A stretch of 64,000 nt of DNA from CAJGCS01 sp045589955 (GCA_045589955.1 JAZNQD010000004.1:1-64000); one strand, 5' to 3'. Positions 51,150 through 60,868 are shown, numbered from the stretch's first letter. Notes: generated from the letters alone by a model not told the origin. Numbers and translations are program-made.

Positions 51150-51190
51150 AATGCTTGATTTCGGTATCCACCAGAGTCAAGCATTTTAAT
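51150..51190 (+). terminator. Terminator after the Ig-like/C39 gene
   Basis: AATGCTTGA at 51150-51158 pairs with TCAAGCATT at 51177-51185 across an 18-base loop, followed by TTAATTT. It is rather weak. From 51191 to 51277 nothing is recognised. Confidence 0.6.
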
Positions 51191-51277
51191 TTGGCTTGAA
51201 ATCTTTTATTATTATAAAATTCACTATATTACAACTTTTAATTTTTATTCTTTTAAAATATTTATTCTTCCCATAAT

Positions 51278-51339
51278 AAAAATGCCTCCAAAGTAAATAG
51301 TGAATAATTTAATTTTTATTCACTGTCTACTTTAGAGAC
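51278..51339 (-). terminator. Long imperfect hairpin terminator of the acyltransferase gene
   Basis: GCCTCCAAAGT...GTGAATAA (51284-51307) pairs with 51316-51339 over about 24 positions with few mismatches. On the minus strand TTTTTATT follows. Confidence 0.7.
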
Positions 51340-51351
51340 ATTATATCATTA

Positions 51352-52161
51352 TTAGCTGCCTTTTCTTTCAAGTGTTTGATAATCAGGATCGTCTGGAGTG
51401 ATACCTGCTAAAATTTGCATTTCATGATATGCACGTGATTGAATATCAAATATCGCATCATTTTTTTCTAAGCTATTATCAAGGTACATTAATTCACCAA
51501 CTTTGATAGTTACTAACGGTTCTTTCTTATTATATAAGGCAAATAAACCTTTACGAGGTCTAAAAGAAATTGCCATTGGTAAAACTGGTAAATTATGTTT
51601 ATAAGCTGTTTTAAAACAGCCTTTTTTAAGAGGTCTGATATATGGATAATAATACCACATTGATCCTTCAGGATAAACGTGTAGCCAGCGTCCATCTTCA
51701 ACAATATCATCAATTGCTTTTTCAAAAGTTTTTATTGCTTTTAGCTTTTGCGGGATTGGAACTCCCCCCATTATGCGAATGAAATATCGATTAGGTCCTT
51801 CAAAATTAATTGGCCATGCCATAAAATATTCCATTTTAGGTCTAATAGCACGTGTAACAACAAGATAATCCATTGGGAAGACATGGTTACAAATCGTCAT
51901 AACTGATCCTTTTAATTTTTTAGCTTTGCGAACATTCTTTCTCCCTTCAACTTTTACCCCATAACGTAAATACATAAAAGGATATAAGAAAAGGTGAATT
52001 AAGATATTTGCGAAAAATCTTAAAACATGGTAAAAGAAAGTATTATTATAATAACGATGATTTTCATCAAAGTTAGTATCAACTTGATGTTTTACAAATA
52101 ACATATGTTGATCAGGTTTTTCAGGGTATGTGTATCTTGATATATCAGGTTTAAATCTCAT
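51352..52161 (-). CDS. 1-acyl-sn-glycerol-3-phosphate acyltransferase (PlsC-like)
   Basis: This 269-residue membrane-associated enzyme of phospholipid synthesis has the HX4D catalytic motif as H93-VFPM-D98 and the substrate-binding VYPEGS at 163-167. A hydrophobic stretch near 45-65 anchors it. The family transfers an acyl chain to lysophosphatidate. The N-terminal extension of about 40 residues (TYPEKPDQHMLFVKH) is longer than in classic PlsC. GAGGTG precedes the ATG. Confidence 0.9.
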   Translation of the reverse strand: MRFKPDISRYTYPEKPDQHMLFVKHQVDTNFDENHRYYNNTFFYHVLRFFANILIHLFLYPFMYLRYGVKVEGRKNVRKAKKLKGSVMTICNHVFPMDYLVVTRAIRPKMEYFMAWPINFEGPNRYFIRIMGGVPIPQKLKAIKTFEKAIDDIVEDGRWLHVYPEGSMWYYYPYIRPLKKGCFKTAYKHNLPVLPMAISFRPRKGLFALYNKKEPLVTIKVGELMYLDNSLEKNDAIFDIQSRAYHEMQILAGITPDDPDYQTLERKGS

Positions 52162-52179
52162 AAAACACCTCTTTAATTA

Positions 52180-52208
52180 ATTATACTAAAAGATGCCATA
52201 AAAATCAA
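52180..52208 (-). promoter_or_regulatory. Promoter of the acyltransferase gene
   Basis: Minus-strand TTGATT (52203-52208), a 17-base spacer and TATAAT (52180-52185). Confidence 0.7.
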
Positions 52209-52288
52209 ATTTATAACATATAATTATCATTAAGTAAATTTTAATATTTTATGTTACTATTTAAGTAGATAAAAAAATAAAAAAATAG

Positions 52289-52294
52289 TATAAT
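52289..52294 (+). promoter_or_regulatory. -10 box of the GH18 lipoprotein gene
   Basis: TATAAT at 52289-52294 in an A-rich context, 43 bases before the ATG. No good -35 box is seen. Confidence 0.5.
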
Positions 52295-52337
52295 ATAAAA
52301 ATGAAAAGAGATTATATTCATAAAATACGGAGGTATT

Positions 52338-54422
52338 ATGAAAAAAACTTTATTATTATTAACAATGTTATTCTTTTCACTTGTTCTTGTAGGATGTAAA
52401 CCAAAAGAAGTAGTTGAAGAATTTGACCAAACAAAAATTGATAATGTTATTAATTTAATTGATAATTTGCCATCAAGTTTGGAAATAAACGAAAATTCTA
52501 AAGAACAAATTGAAAATGCCCGTTCTTCTTATGAAGCCTTACTACAAATTGAAAAAGATAGAGTAACTAATTATAGCAAACTTACAAGTGCTGAGGCAAA
52601 ATTAAAACGCGTTTTAGATCAAAGAGATGAAGATTTGTTAGAAGAAATTGCCCAAAAAATTAGTGAGCTTCCTAAAGCAGATTTAATTACAGTTAATGAC
52701 CGTGCAAAAGTTGATGAAATTGAAAACTTGATTTCTAAATTATATTTTGTTGACCGAAATCAAATCCCTAACATTTTATTATTTGATATTGCTAAAGATC
52801 AAGTAGCATATTTAGAAAACGAAATTATTCTTAATCAAATGGCAGCTGAAGTAATTGAAGCTATCAATACTCTTCCAAATATTAATGATCTGACTTTAGA
52901 AGATGAAGAAGCTGTAAAAGCGGTTCGTGCTAAGTATGATGCTATGTTAGAAGAAGCACGTTATAAAGTAACAAACTACAAAGTTTTATTAGAATTAGAA
53001 GATGTTATTAAGACTTTAAACGAATTTAAAGATTTTGACCCTCGTGATGTATTAAATTGCCTAAGTGATATTTTAACATCAAATAGTAATGACTTAATTA
53101 TTACTGAAGGTGAAAACTTTACCGTAAAATGGGAAAGTTCAAATGAAAAATTATTATATTTTGAAGATGGTCATGTCAAAATCTCTAAAGTTTATCAAAC
53201 ACATCGCAAGCAACATGTTAATGTTACTGCAAAAATTACTCTTTCTAATGATGAAGTTGTAACTTTAACTAAACTCGTTACTGTTGAACCAGTAATGTTT
53301 GCGCCAATGCCTTCTACTCCAGTTGCAACATATTTCCAATCAGGAGCTTTAAGTAACTATACTAACTATAGTGAGCGTTATTTAAAAGAAGGGACACTAT
53401 TCTCTGATAAAGCAAAAGATGTTTTAGATATTATTTATTATGCATTCGCTAACTTAGATGAAGCAGGTAATGTTCGTTTATCTAACCTTGATATCGTAAA
53501 AGAATTAAATGCGATGAAAGCATATGATACTCGTGTTGTTCTTTGTATTGCAGGTGTAAGTTCTGAGGCAAGTAAAATCTTTACTAATCTTACGGCTGAT
53601 GACGCAAAACGTGCAGTATTAGTCAAGAATATCATGGATGCAGTTGAAATTTATAATTTTGATGGTGTTGATATTGACTGGGAATCAACTGGAAGTGCCC
53701 CAGTTGTTGCGGTATCAATGAATAAACTAATGCGAGATTTACGTAATGAAATGGATGCTCGCCAAGATCCAAACGGAACTCCTTACTTATTAAGTGCTGC
53801 TGTACCTGCATCAAGTTGGGGAGCAGGTAAAGACCGCTTTGATTTTGCAACATTAAACAAATATGTCGATTATATTAATATGATGTCTTATGATATGAAC
53901 AAAACAACAAACGCAACTCACTTATCACCTTTATATATTTCTTCTTATGATGGTGGTTATGGATTTGGTTGTGATTACGGTGTTGAATTATTTACATCAC
54001 GTGGTTTAGATAAAAATAAGATTATTATTGGTTCTGCAGGCTATGGCAAATCATATCAAGTTAATTCGACTGTTTTAAGCGATAAGTATCCGGGTTTAAG
54101 TGCTAGTGCTTCACTTATGTACTTAAATGGAATTCCAGGAGCTCACGCTAGTGGTACATTATTCTATAACGCAATTTCTAAACTATTAAAGAGTAGCCAA
54201 TATGTAAAATATATTGAATATAATTCTAAGGGACAATTAGTTGGATCTTTCTTATTTAATGCCCAAGCAAAAATCTTTGTAACATATGATAGTGAAGAAG
54301 TAATTGAAGCTAAATATGAATATGCTCAGGCGAGTGAAGGTATGGGCATTATGTGTTGGGCTTATACTGAAGATACTGCTGATAATTTTGTAAATTCAAT
54401 TTATAATGCAAAAAACAAATAA
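52338..54422 (+). CDS. Glycoside hydrolase family 18 lipoprotein (chitinase/endo-glucosaminidase-like)
   Basis: The lipobox LVGC puts the Cys near residue 20. Residues about 30-235 hold three helical repeats of the kind IxxLPxxxLEDEEAVxxxRxxYdxx...VTNYxxLxxxE, common in surface proteins of Bacillota. A beta-sandwich Ig-like part follows (about 235-325). The GH18 barrel runs from about 335 to the end, with VLCIAGVSSEASKI and the catalytic FDGVDIDWE, whose acid is E449, then INMMSYDMN. This enzyme should cleave beta-1,4 N-acetylglucosamine links in chitin, peptidoglycan or glycoprotein glycans. GGAGG precedes the ATG. Confidence 0.93.
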   Translation: MKKTLLLLTMLFFSLVLVGCKPKEVVEEFDQTKIDNVINLIDNLPSSLEINENSKEQIENARSSYEALLQIEKDRVTNYSKLTSAEAKLKRVLDQRDEDLLEEIAQKISELPKADLITVNDRAKVDEIENLISKLYFVDRNQIPNILLFDIAKDQVAYLENEIILNQMAAEVIEAINTLPNINDLTLEDEEAVKAVRAKYDAMLEEARYKVTNYKVLLELEDVIKTLNEFKDFDPRDVLNCLSDILTSNSNDLIITEGENFTVKWESSNEKLLYFEDGHVKISKVYQTHRKQHVNVTAKITLSNDEVVTLTKLVTVEPVMFAPMPSTPVATYFQSGALSNYTNYSERYLKEGTLFSDKAKDVLDIIYYAFANLDEAGNVRLSNLDIVKELNAMKAYDTRVVLCIAGVSSEASKIFTNLTADDAKRAVLVKNIMDAVEIYNFDGVDIDWESTGSAPVVAVSMNKLMRDLRNEMDARQDPNGTPYLLSAAVPASSWGAGKDRFDFATLNKYVDYINMMSYDMNKTTNATHLSPLYISSYDGGYGFGCDYGVELFTSRGLDKNKIIIGSAGYGKSYQVNSTVLSDKYPGLSASASLMYLNGIPGAHASGTLFYNAISKLLKSSQYVKYIEYNSKGQLVGSFLFNAQAKIFVTYDSEEVIEAKYEYAQASEGMGIMCWAYTEDTADNFVNSIYNAKNK

Positions 54423-54448
54423 ACCAAAGGTTAAACCTTTGGTCTTTT
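54423..54448 (+). terminator. Intrinsic terminator after the GH18 gene
   Basis: ACCAAAGG and CCTTTGGT pair around TTAAA, followed by CTTTT. Confidence 0.8.
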
Positions 54449-54477
54449 AAAAATAAAAAAAGTCTTCTTACGAAGAC
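54449..54477 (-). terminator. Terminator of tRNA-Lys
   Basis: On the minus strand GTCTTC GTAA GAAGAC is followed by seven T residues (complement of 54455-54461). Confidence 0.8.
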
Positions 54478-54489
54478 ATACTTTAAAAA

Positions 54490-54565
54490 TGGTACACCCT
54501 CAGGGGCTCGAACCCTGGACCCACAGATTAAGAGTCTGTTGCTCTACCAACTGAGCTAAGGGTGC
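54490..54565 (-). tRNA. tRNA-Lys (CUU)
   Basis: A full cloverleaf has acceptor GCACCCT/AGGGTGT, D arm GCTC...GAGC, anticodon loop CTCTTAA giving CUU, T arm CAGGG TTCGAGC CCCTG, and an encoded CCA. It is flanked by its own promoter and terminator. Confidence 0.95.
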
Positions 54566-54580
54566 ATATAATTCTTATTT

Positions 54581-54609
54581 ATTATATAATATATTTGTGT
54601 TTTTTTCAA
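54581..54609 (-). promoter_or_regulatory. Promoter of tRNA-Lys
   Basis: Minus-strand TTGAAA (54604-54609), a 17-base spacer and TATAAT (54581-54586). Confidence 0.8.
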
Positions 54610-54679
54610 TGAAAATGATAAATAAATCTAAATATTTTATAAATTATTTATGCGATGTTTCTATATCAGTATTAATGAC

Positions 54680-54708
54680 TTGAAAATTTGCACAAAAAAT
54701 GGTAAAAT
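54680..54708 (+). promoter_or_regulatory. Promoter of the 5'-nucleotidase gene
   Basis: TTGAAA at 54680-54685, 17 bases, TAAAAT at 54703-54708 with a TG extension. It lies inside an upstream in-frame extension and so fixes the start at ATG 54725. Confidence 0.75.
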
Positions 54709-54724
54709 AAGTATAGGTGAAAAT

Positions 54725-56221
54725 ATGAAAAATAAATATTTAAAATTATGTGGAATTATTATTTTTAGTTTTTTATTAGTTTTTACAAATAGTTGTAAAA
54801 AACCTAAACCTGAAGAAGCAGTTCCTCAAGATATTATTCTATCTATTTTGTCAATAAATGACTTCCATGGTCAACTTGAAGAAGTTGATGGCGCAACAGG
54901 CGCTGCTCGTATTGCCGGATTTATTAACGAAGTACGTGGTGAAAATCCTGATTCTACTGTTGTACTTGCTGCTGGTGATATGTTTCAAGGAACTGGATTA
55001 TCAAATGTTGGTTATGGGAAAGACGTTATCACCTTTATGAATATGTTGGATTTTGATGCCATGACAATTGGAAATCATGAATTTGACTGGACATTAGATA
55101 AAATATTAGAATATCGTGATGGAAATCCTCAAAATGGAGAAGCAGAATTTCCATTCTTAAGTACTAATATTCATCAATATTCAACTGGTGGATTACCTAA
55201 ATATATTGACGAGTATACTATTATTGAACGTAAAGGTTTAAAAATTGCAATTATTGGCTTTATTGGCGAAAACCAAGAAGAAGATATTGCCCCTTCTATG
55301 ATTGCTGATTACTCTTTAGAAGCTCCTCTTGAAGAAGTACGTGAAAATATTAAAGAGGCTCGTACAAATGGTGGTGCTGATATCGTTATTGTTATGGGGC
55401 ATGAAGATAACTTAAAATTAAATAATTCACTTGCTAGTGGAACTGGTGATTATGAAGTTAATGCAATTATCAATGCTCATTCTCATGATTTAGAAAATAG
55501 TCGAATTTACCGAAAAGAAGATCAACAATATGTTCCTGTTGTTCAATCTAAGTCAAGTGGTGAATATGTTGGTCAAACGACATTAACAATTGATCCGATA
55601 ACAAAAGACGTTAAGAATGCTGCCGTTAAAAATGTTCGTATGACATCTAATCGTGTTAAAGATAGTGAGGTTGAATCTTTTGTTACGAGTGTTCGTCAAA
55701 GCTATGCGCATATCTTTGACCGTCAGTTGTGCATTGCAGGTGATTCTATATCACGTGTTCAAGGAACAAAATGGGCAGTTAAAGCTTTATATGATTACGC
55801 AAATCGTGAATATGAAAAGATTGATTTAGCATTTATTAATTCTGGTGGTATTAGAGCTAATGCTTTCCCAATTAATAAAGATGAAGTTATTACGGTTAAT
55901 CATGTTTATCGTATTATGCCTTTTGATAACATGGTTAAAGTTACAGAGTTAAATGGTAAACAATTGATTCATGCAATGAAAATTAATGATATCGTTGTTG
56001 GTGGCAATTACTATGTTTCTAATAATAATTACTATGTAAATGGTGAATTAGTTGTTGAAGATGCTATTTACCGAGTAATTGCTGTAGATTATGTTTTTGA
56101 TAATACTAGTTATCCATTCGTAAATGGTAATAATACCATTATAACAGAAATATTATTTAGAGATATTTTGATTAATGAATTAGAATTATTAGGCCAAAAT
56201 AATGAGAATTGGCTTTGTTAG
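54725..56221 (+). CDS. 5'-nucleotidase/2',3'-cyclic phosphodiesterase family lipoprotein
   Basis: The signal peptide ends in a lipobox (TNSC, Cys about residue 24). The metallophosphatase domain has the dimetal motifs SINDFHGQ, AAGDMFQGT, IGNHEFDW, VMGHED and NAHSHD. The C-terminal 5'-nucleotidase domain has INSGGIRANAF and MPFDNMVKV. The enzyme should release nucleosides and phosphate from nucleotides outside the cell. At 498 residues it is a normal bacterial member without wall-anchoring motif. AGGTGA precedes ATG 54725. Confidence 0.93.
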   Translation: MKNKYLKLCGIIIFSFLLVFTNSCKKPKPEEAVPQDIILSILSINDFHGQLEEVDGATGAARIAGFINEVRGENPDSTVVLAAGDMFQGTGLSNVGYGKDVITFMNMLDFDAMTIGNHEFDWTLDKILEYRDGNPQNGEAEFPFLSTNIHQYSTGGLPKYIDEYTIIERKGLKIAIIGFIGENQEEDIAPSMIADYSLEAPLEEVRENIKEARTNGGADIVIVMGHEDNLKLNNSLASGTGDYEVNAIINAHSHDLENSRIYRKEDQQYVPVVQSKSSGEYVGQTTLTIDPITKDVKNAAVKNVRMTSNRVKDSEVESFVTSVRQSYAHIFDRQLCIAGDSISRVQGTKWAVKALYDYANREYEKIDLAFINSGGIRANAFPINKDEVITVNHVYRIMPFDNMVKVTELNGKQLIHAMKINDIVVGGNYYVSNNNYYVNGELVVEDAIYRVIAVDYVFDNTSYPFVNGNNTIITEILFRDILINELELLGQNNENWLC

Positions 56222-56230
56222 GAGAAAACT

Positions 56231-57124
56231 ATGAGTGAAAAAATTATTTTAACAAGTGATAGTGCATGCGACTTATCGCCTGAACTTATTAAAGAACATG
56301 ATATTCGAATTATTCCACTTCATGTAAATTTTGAAGATGTGGAATATGATGATGGTGTTAATATTGATTTAACAAAAATGTTTGCAAAAGTTGAAACTTC
56401 AGGTAAATTACCAAAAACATCTGCAGTTTCACCTCAAGAATTTGTACAATTTTTTTCAAAAATTAGAAAAGAAGAACCGGATGCTCATATTATTTATACT
56501 GGTATTGGTTCGGCTTTATCTTCTACATTCCAATCTGCACATATTGCTAAAGATATTTTAGATGATGATAAAATTCACTTAATTGATTCTAAAAATTTAT
56601 CAACTGGTATTGGCTTAGTACTATTAAAAGCTTCAATTTATCGCTCTTTAGGTTGGGGAATTGAGAAAATTATTCGTAAACTTAATTTATTAATTCCTAA
56701 AGTTAAAGTACAATTTGTTATCAAAACTTTAGACTATTTACGTAAAGGTGGAAGATGTAAAACTATTACATTTATTATTGGGACATTACTTAAAATTCGC
56801 CCAATGATTGCGGTAAGAGAAGGAAAACTTGTTGTTGGACGTAAAGTTATTGGAACAATGAAGAAGGCTTGTCTTGATATGATGAAGTTATTTGAACGTG
56901 ACATTGATAAAATTGATCCAGAATTTGTCTTTATCACTCATTGTTCCGGGGAAGAAAGTGTTCCAGTTTTAAAAGCAGAAGTGGAAAAACACGGAACTGT
57001 TGAAAACTTATATGTAACTGAGGCTGGTTGTACAATTGGTAGTCACTGTGGCCCTGGTTGTATAGGTATTTTATATATTTTAAAAGATGAAAATGTTGAA
57101 TTAGAATTTGACGAAGAACAATAA
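56231..57124 (+). CDS. DegV family fatty acid-binding protein
   Basis: This 297-residue protein has the DegV pattern: ILTSDSACDLSPELI at the start, PLHVNFEDVEYDDG, then PKTSAVSPQEF, which binds the fatty acid carboxylate. VIKTLDYLRKGGRC, IRPMIAVREGKL and GSHCGPGCIGI follow. DegV (FakB-like) proteins present fatty acids to FakA for phosphorylation; no fakA is adjacent. It follows the 5'-nucleotidase gene by 9 bases behind TAGGAG and is probably co-transcribed. Confidence 0.94.
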   Translation: MSEKIILTSDSACDLSPELIKEHDIRIIPLHVNFEDVEYDDGVNIDLTKMFAKVETSGKLPKTSAVSPQEFVQFFSKIRKEEPDAHIIYTGIGSALSSTFQSAHIAKDILDDDKIHLIDSKNLSTGIGLVLLKASIYRSLGWGIEKIIRKLNLLIPKVKVQFVIKTLDYLRKGGRCKTITFIIGTLLKIRPMIAVREGKLVVGRKVIGTMKKACLDMMKLFERDIDKIDPEFVFITHCSGEESVPVLKAEVEKHGTVENLYVTEAGCTIGSHCGPGCIGILYILKDENVELEFDEEQ

Positions 57125-57130
57125 AATTAA

Positions 57131-57153
57131 AAAGTCTCTTTGAGACTTTTTTA
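57131..57153 (+). terminator. Terminator after the DegV gene
   Basis: AAAGTCTC and GAGACTTT pair around TTT, with a T run. The next gene starts 17 bases later, so some readthrough is possible. Confidence 0.75.
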
Positions 57154-57169
57154 AACGAAAGGAGGGCAT

Positions 57170-59377
57170 ATGAATAAAATTAATAAAGTAGAACTACTTG
57201 CACCGGCAGGTTCGTTTGAAGCATTTTTAGTTGCTATTGCATCTGGTGCAGATGCAGTTTACATCAGTGGTAAATCATTTGGTGCTCGTGCTTTTGCTCC
57301 TAATTTTACTAATAATGAAATTAAAGAAGCAGTTCGATATGCCCATATTCTTGGTAAAAAAGTATATGTTACGATAAATACATTGATTTATAATCATGAG
57401 CTAGAGGAATTAAAAGATTATATTAATTATTTATATGATTCAAAAGTTGATGCTTTAATTGTTCAAGATTTAGGCGTTGTTAATTTAATTATAACTCTTC
57501 ATCCCGATTTCATTATTCATGCTTCAACCCAAATGAGCATTTATAATGAAATTGGCATTAAGAATATCCAAAAAATTGGTATTAAGAGAGCCATTTTAGC
57601 AAGAGAAGTACCTCTTGAAAAAATCAAAGAACTAACAAAATTAGGAACTGAAATTGAAATTTTTGTTCATGGTGCTTTATGTTATGCTTATTCAGGTAAC
57701 TGTCTTATGAGTTATGCGATTGGTGGAAGAAGCGGAAATCGCGGAGCTTGTGCTCAACCTTGTCGCAAAAAATATACTCTTCTTGAAAATAATAAACCAC
57801 TTGTAAAAAACAAAAGTATGTTATCAATGAAAGATTTATCGGTTATTAATAATATCGATAAGATTTTAGAAACCGGAGTTACATCTTTAAAAATTGAAGG
57901 GCGTATGAAAAGTCTTGAATATGTCCAAACTATTGTCAAACTTTATCGAAAGAAAATTGATGAATATTATAATAATAATTTTACAATTATTACCCCTGAG
58001 GAAGAAAAGACAATAAAAGTAACTTTCAATCGTGGCTTTACTAAAGGATATTTACTAAATGATCATAATATTAATCGTACAGATTATAATAATGTGAATC
58101 ATCGAGGAATTGAAATTGGAAAAGTAATCCGTAAAAGTAATAAGAAAGTAAGTATTAAATTGTCTGATTCACTTTCATTTAATGATGGAATACGTTTTAA
58201 AGGACAAAGTGAAGTAGGCGCTTATGTAAACGAAATGTACTTAAATGATAAGTTAGTTAAATTTGCTCCTAAGAATAGTACTGTTACCCTTATTCTTAAT
58301 ACACCTTGTAATGTTGGAGACACAGTTTATAAAACAGTCGATATAGCTTTACAAAATCAAGCTAAAGAATGTGTTAAAAACTTTCCGTTAAAGAAAAAAA
58401 TAATAATAAATGTTGATATTTCTTTTAATCAACCATTGAAAATTGAAATGATTTGTGATGATTTTAAAGTTTGTTGTGAGTCAACAGTCTTACGCGATAA
58501 AGCAAATAATCCTTTATCGATTGAACGTATTGCTACGCAACTTAATAAACTAAATGATACTTTATTTTATGCCGAAAAAATTAATGTCAATTATGATGGT
58601 TTAGCTTTCTTTGTTATAAAAGATTTAAACGAACTTCGTCGCTTAGCTGTTTCGAAAATGGAAGAATTACTAATTAATCAAGTCGAACGCTTAGATAATG
58701 GTTTTAATTTGCAAATTAATAATTTTATACCTCATTCTGATGTTGTTGTTGATGTTGTTGTTAGTAATAAAGAACAATACAATATTTGCCAAACCCTTGG
58801 TATTGATAATATTTATTTTGATGATAATTATTCTGATCGCTTTCAAAATACATTAAATGATAAAGGAATTATCCATAATTTAGGTCAGTTCGCAGATGGA
58901 AATAATAAATATCTACCCTCTATTTATATGAATATAATAAATAATGAAAGTTTAAAAATACTTAACAAACTTGGGTTTACCAAAACATATCTTTCAACTG
59001 AAGTTTCGATAGAGGATGTTAAGAAATTCGATAAGAATTTGCTTGATCTTGGTTATTTTGTATACGGAAAAGAAGATTTAATGGTTTCTAATCAATGTTT
59101 TATTGCCTCATCATTAGGATATGATCACAAGAAATGTTTTGCATGTCTTAAAAATAAATATGAACTAATTGATGAGTTCGGTAATGCTTTCCCAGTTTTG
59201 ACTGAAGTTAATAATTGTGATGTTCGTATTTTAAACTTCGATACAAGAAATGAAATCTTCAATATTAAAAGATTAATTAATTATGGTATCAATAGATTAT
59301 TAATTATATTTACTGTTGAAACAAAAGAAGAAATAGAAAAAATCATCAGTCTTGTTAATAGAGAAATAAATAGATAA
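57170..59377 (+). CDS. Peptidase U32 family protein (YhbU/RlhA-type, long form)
   Basis: This 735-residue protein has ELLAPAGSFEAFLVAIASGADAVYISGKSFGAR at the start and the cysteine cluster GALCYAYSGNCLMS plus GACAQPCR, which in related proteins binds an iron-sulfur cluster. SLKIEGRMKSLEYV marks the end of the core. The C-terminal half matches the collagenase-like DUF3656 extension and has a second Cys group (CFIASSLGYDHKKCFAC). Relatives include RlhA, which hydroxylates a 23S rRNA cytidine, and ubiquinone hydroxylation partners, so an RNA-modification role is likelier than proteolysis. AAAGGAGGG precedes the ATG. Confidence 0.9.
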   Translation: MNKINKVELLAPAGSFEAFLVAIASGADAVYISGKSFGARAFAPNFTNNEIKEAVRYAHILGKKVYVTINTLIYNHELEELKDYINYLYDSKVDALIVQDLGVVNLIITLHPDFIIHASTQMSIYNEIGIKNIQKIGIKRAILAREVPLEKIKELTKLGTEIEIFVHGALCYAYSGNCLMSYAIGGRSGNRGACAQPCRKKYTLLENNKPLVKNKSMLSMKDLSVINNIDKILETGVTSLKIEGRMKSLEYVQTIVKLYRKKIDEYYNNNFTIITPEEEKTIKVTFNRGFTKGYLLNDHNINRTDYNNVNHRGIEIGKVIRKSNKKVSIKLSDSLSFNDGIRFKGQSEVGAYVNEMYLNDKLVKFAPKNSTVTLILNTPCNVGDTVYKTVDIALQNQAKECVKNFPLKKKIIINVDISFNQPLKIEMICDDFKVCCESTVLRDKANNPLSIERIATQLNKLNDTLFYAEKINVNYDGLAFFVIKDLNELRRLAVSKMEELLINQVERLDNGFNLQINNFIPHSDVVVDVVVSNKEQYNICQTLGIDNIYFDDNYSDRFQNTLNDKGIIHNLGQFADGNNKYLPSIYMNIINNESLKILNKLGFTKTYLSTEVSIEDVKKFDKNLLDLGYFVYGKEDLMVSNQCFIASSLGYDHKKCFACLKNKYELIDEFGNAFPVLTEVNNCDVRILNFDTRNEIFNIKRLINYGINRLLIIFTVETKEEIEKIISLVNREINR

Positions 59378-59386
59378 AAAACAGCA

Positions 59387-59405
59387 GGTTGAACCTGCTG
59401 TTTTT
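59387..59405. terminator. Bidirectional terminator between the U32 and MFS genes
   Basis: AACAGCAGG and CCTGCTGTT pair around TTGAA, with A and T runs on either side. It meets the end of the convergent MFS gene. Confidence 0.85.
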
Positions 59406-60837
59406 AGTCATTGTCTAAATTTTCAAAACCAATTTTTTTCTTTTGAATTATTTTTTTCTTTTCTTTATAGAAAAGCATTACAATTCCGGCAATAATTATC
59501 ATAAATAATGAATAAATAAATAATAATTTTAATGATTGTTCAGAGAACAACTTCATCCAAAAACCGGCAAGAATTGGTGTTATTGTTTGAGCAACCATTG
59601 AGAATGTATAGTATAAACTTGTAAATCTACCAATTGTTTTAGTTGATGATAATTCTACAATCATTGGATATGAGTTGGCATTAATTAAAGCCCATCCAAT
59701 CCCGATTATCGCAACAAATCCATAAATAATATAGATTTTGTGTTCCCAATTAACACCATCCGGATTTGCCTCTGTGTAATAACTATAATCACTCTTGAAT
59801 ACACCAAAGGCAAGTAGGGTGATTATTATACCAATAAATGCAATCATCATTAAGCAAATTCCCAGTAAAATGGTCCATTTTCTTCCAATTTTAGCTGGTA
59901 AATTTAATAGTAATAAAAATGAAACAAGAGATGAACCGGTCATTATAATAACAATAAGACCTGAGTAAGTAGAATTTCCTAAAACATTTTTACAAAATAA
60001 ACTTGCAAATGATTCAATCGCATTAAAAGCAAAGAACCAAAATAGTACACCTAATAAAACAATTATTAGATTTTTTTTATCAGTTTTCGATAATTTTTCT
60101 CCACCTTCAACATCTGAGAATGCTTCGCTATCTTTTTCACCTTGTTCAATATCTTTTGCAGCTTCTTTTAAAAGTTTATTTTCTTTGATATTGATAACAA
60201 GGATAATAGCTGAAACAAGCATGAATACAGCTGCTATAACGAATGAGAACATTGCTCTGTGTTCTGTCCATACATTGGCTTTTTCATCAACAATTGGGAA
60301 AATTTTCATTAATAAACCACCGATAGCTCCACCAACAAAACCAATGAAGTTAATAATACCATTTGCTTTTGAACGAAGTGGCTTTGGTGTAACGTCGGGC
60401 ATTAAAGCTACAGCAGGATTACGGTAAATATTCATAATAATAAGTACTAATCCCATCATACTTATAAGTAGGAAAATACTAGTTGGTTGTAACCAAAATG
60501 CTAAAGCAATAAATGGAAAAGTGATAGCTGATGCAATCATTCCGGGGAAGACATAAATCATTCTTTTACCAAATGAACATTTCGTTTTATCTGATAATGC
60601 ACCAAATATTGGTAACATAAATAATGCAAGTCCATTATCGAGAGCCATTATAACGCCAACCCATGGTAAAGTATCAGCTTGTTCTTTACACCACCCACAA
60701 TTAATTAGAACTCTTTCTAACATTAGAGGACAATATTGACCATAAACAGTCCATAGTAAGGTTATTGTAAAGAAGGCCATACCAATAAATATGGTGTTTT
60801 TATAATTTAGTTTTAGTTTTTTATTTTCTATAGTCAT
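59404..60837 (-). CDS. MFS transporter, SLC45/GPH-like sugar carrier
   Basis: This 477-residue carrier has twelve hydrophobic segments. DNGLALFMLPIFGALSDKTKCSFGKRMIY is the loop 2-3 motif, and MNIYRNPAVALMPDVTPKPLRSKANGIINFIGFVGGAIGG is the characteristic loop 4-5 stretch of sucrose/maltose-type (SLC45) and GPH carriers. A charged central loop (EQGEKDSEAFSDVEGGEKL) separates the halves. A disaccharide is the likely substrate, but this is not proven. AAGGAG precedes the ATG. Confidence 0.9.
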   Translation of the reverse strand: MTIENKKLKLNYKNTIFIGMAFFTITLLWTVYGQYCPLMLERVLINCGWCKEQADTLPWVGVIMALDNGLALFMLPIFGALSDKTKCSFGKRMIYVFPGMIASAITFPFIALAFWLQPTSIFLLISMMGLVLIIMNIYRNPAVALMPDVTPKPLRSKANGIINFIGFVGGAIGGLLMKIFPIVDEKANVWTEHRAMFSFVIAAVFMLVSAIILVINIKENKLLKEAAKDIEQGEKDSEAFSDVEGGEKLSKTDKKNLIIVLLGVLFWFFAFNAIESFASLFCKNVLGNSTYSGLIVIIMTGSSLVSFLLLLNLPAKIGRKWTILLGICLMMIAFIGIIITLLAFGVFKSDYSYYTEANPDGVNWEHKIYIIYGFVAIIGIGWALINANSYPMIVELSSTKTIGRFTSLYYTFSMVAQTITPILAGFWMKLFSEQSLKLLFIYSLFMIIIAGIVMLFYKEKKKIIQKKKIGFENLDND

Positions 60838-60868
60838 ATAATAACTCCTTAAAAATTATTCTATCTTT

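Noticed and set aside
54650..54724. Upstream ATG extension of the 5'-nucleotidase
   Set aside because: A good promoter lies inside it, and the signal peptide begins properly only at 54725.
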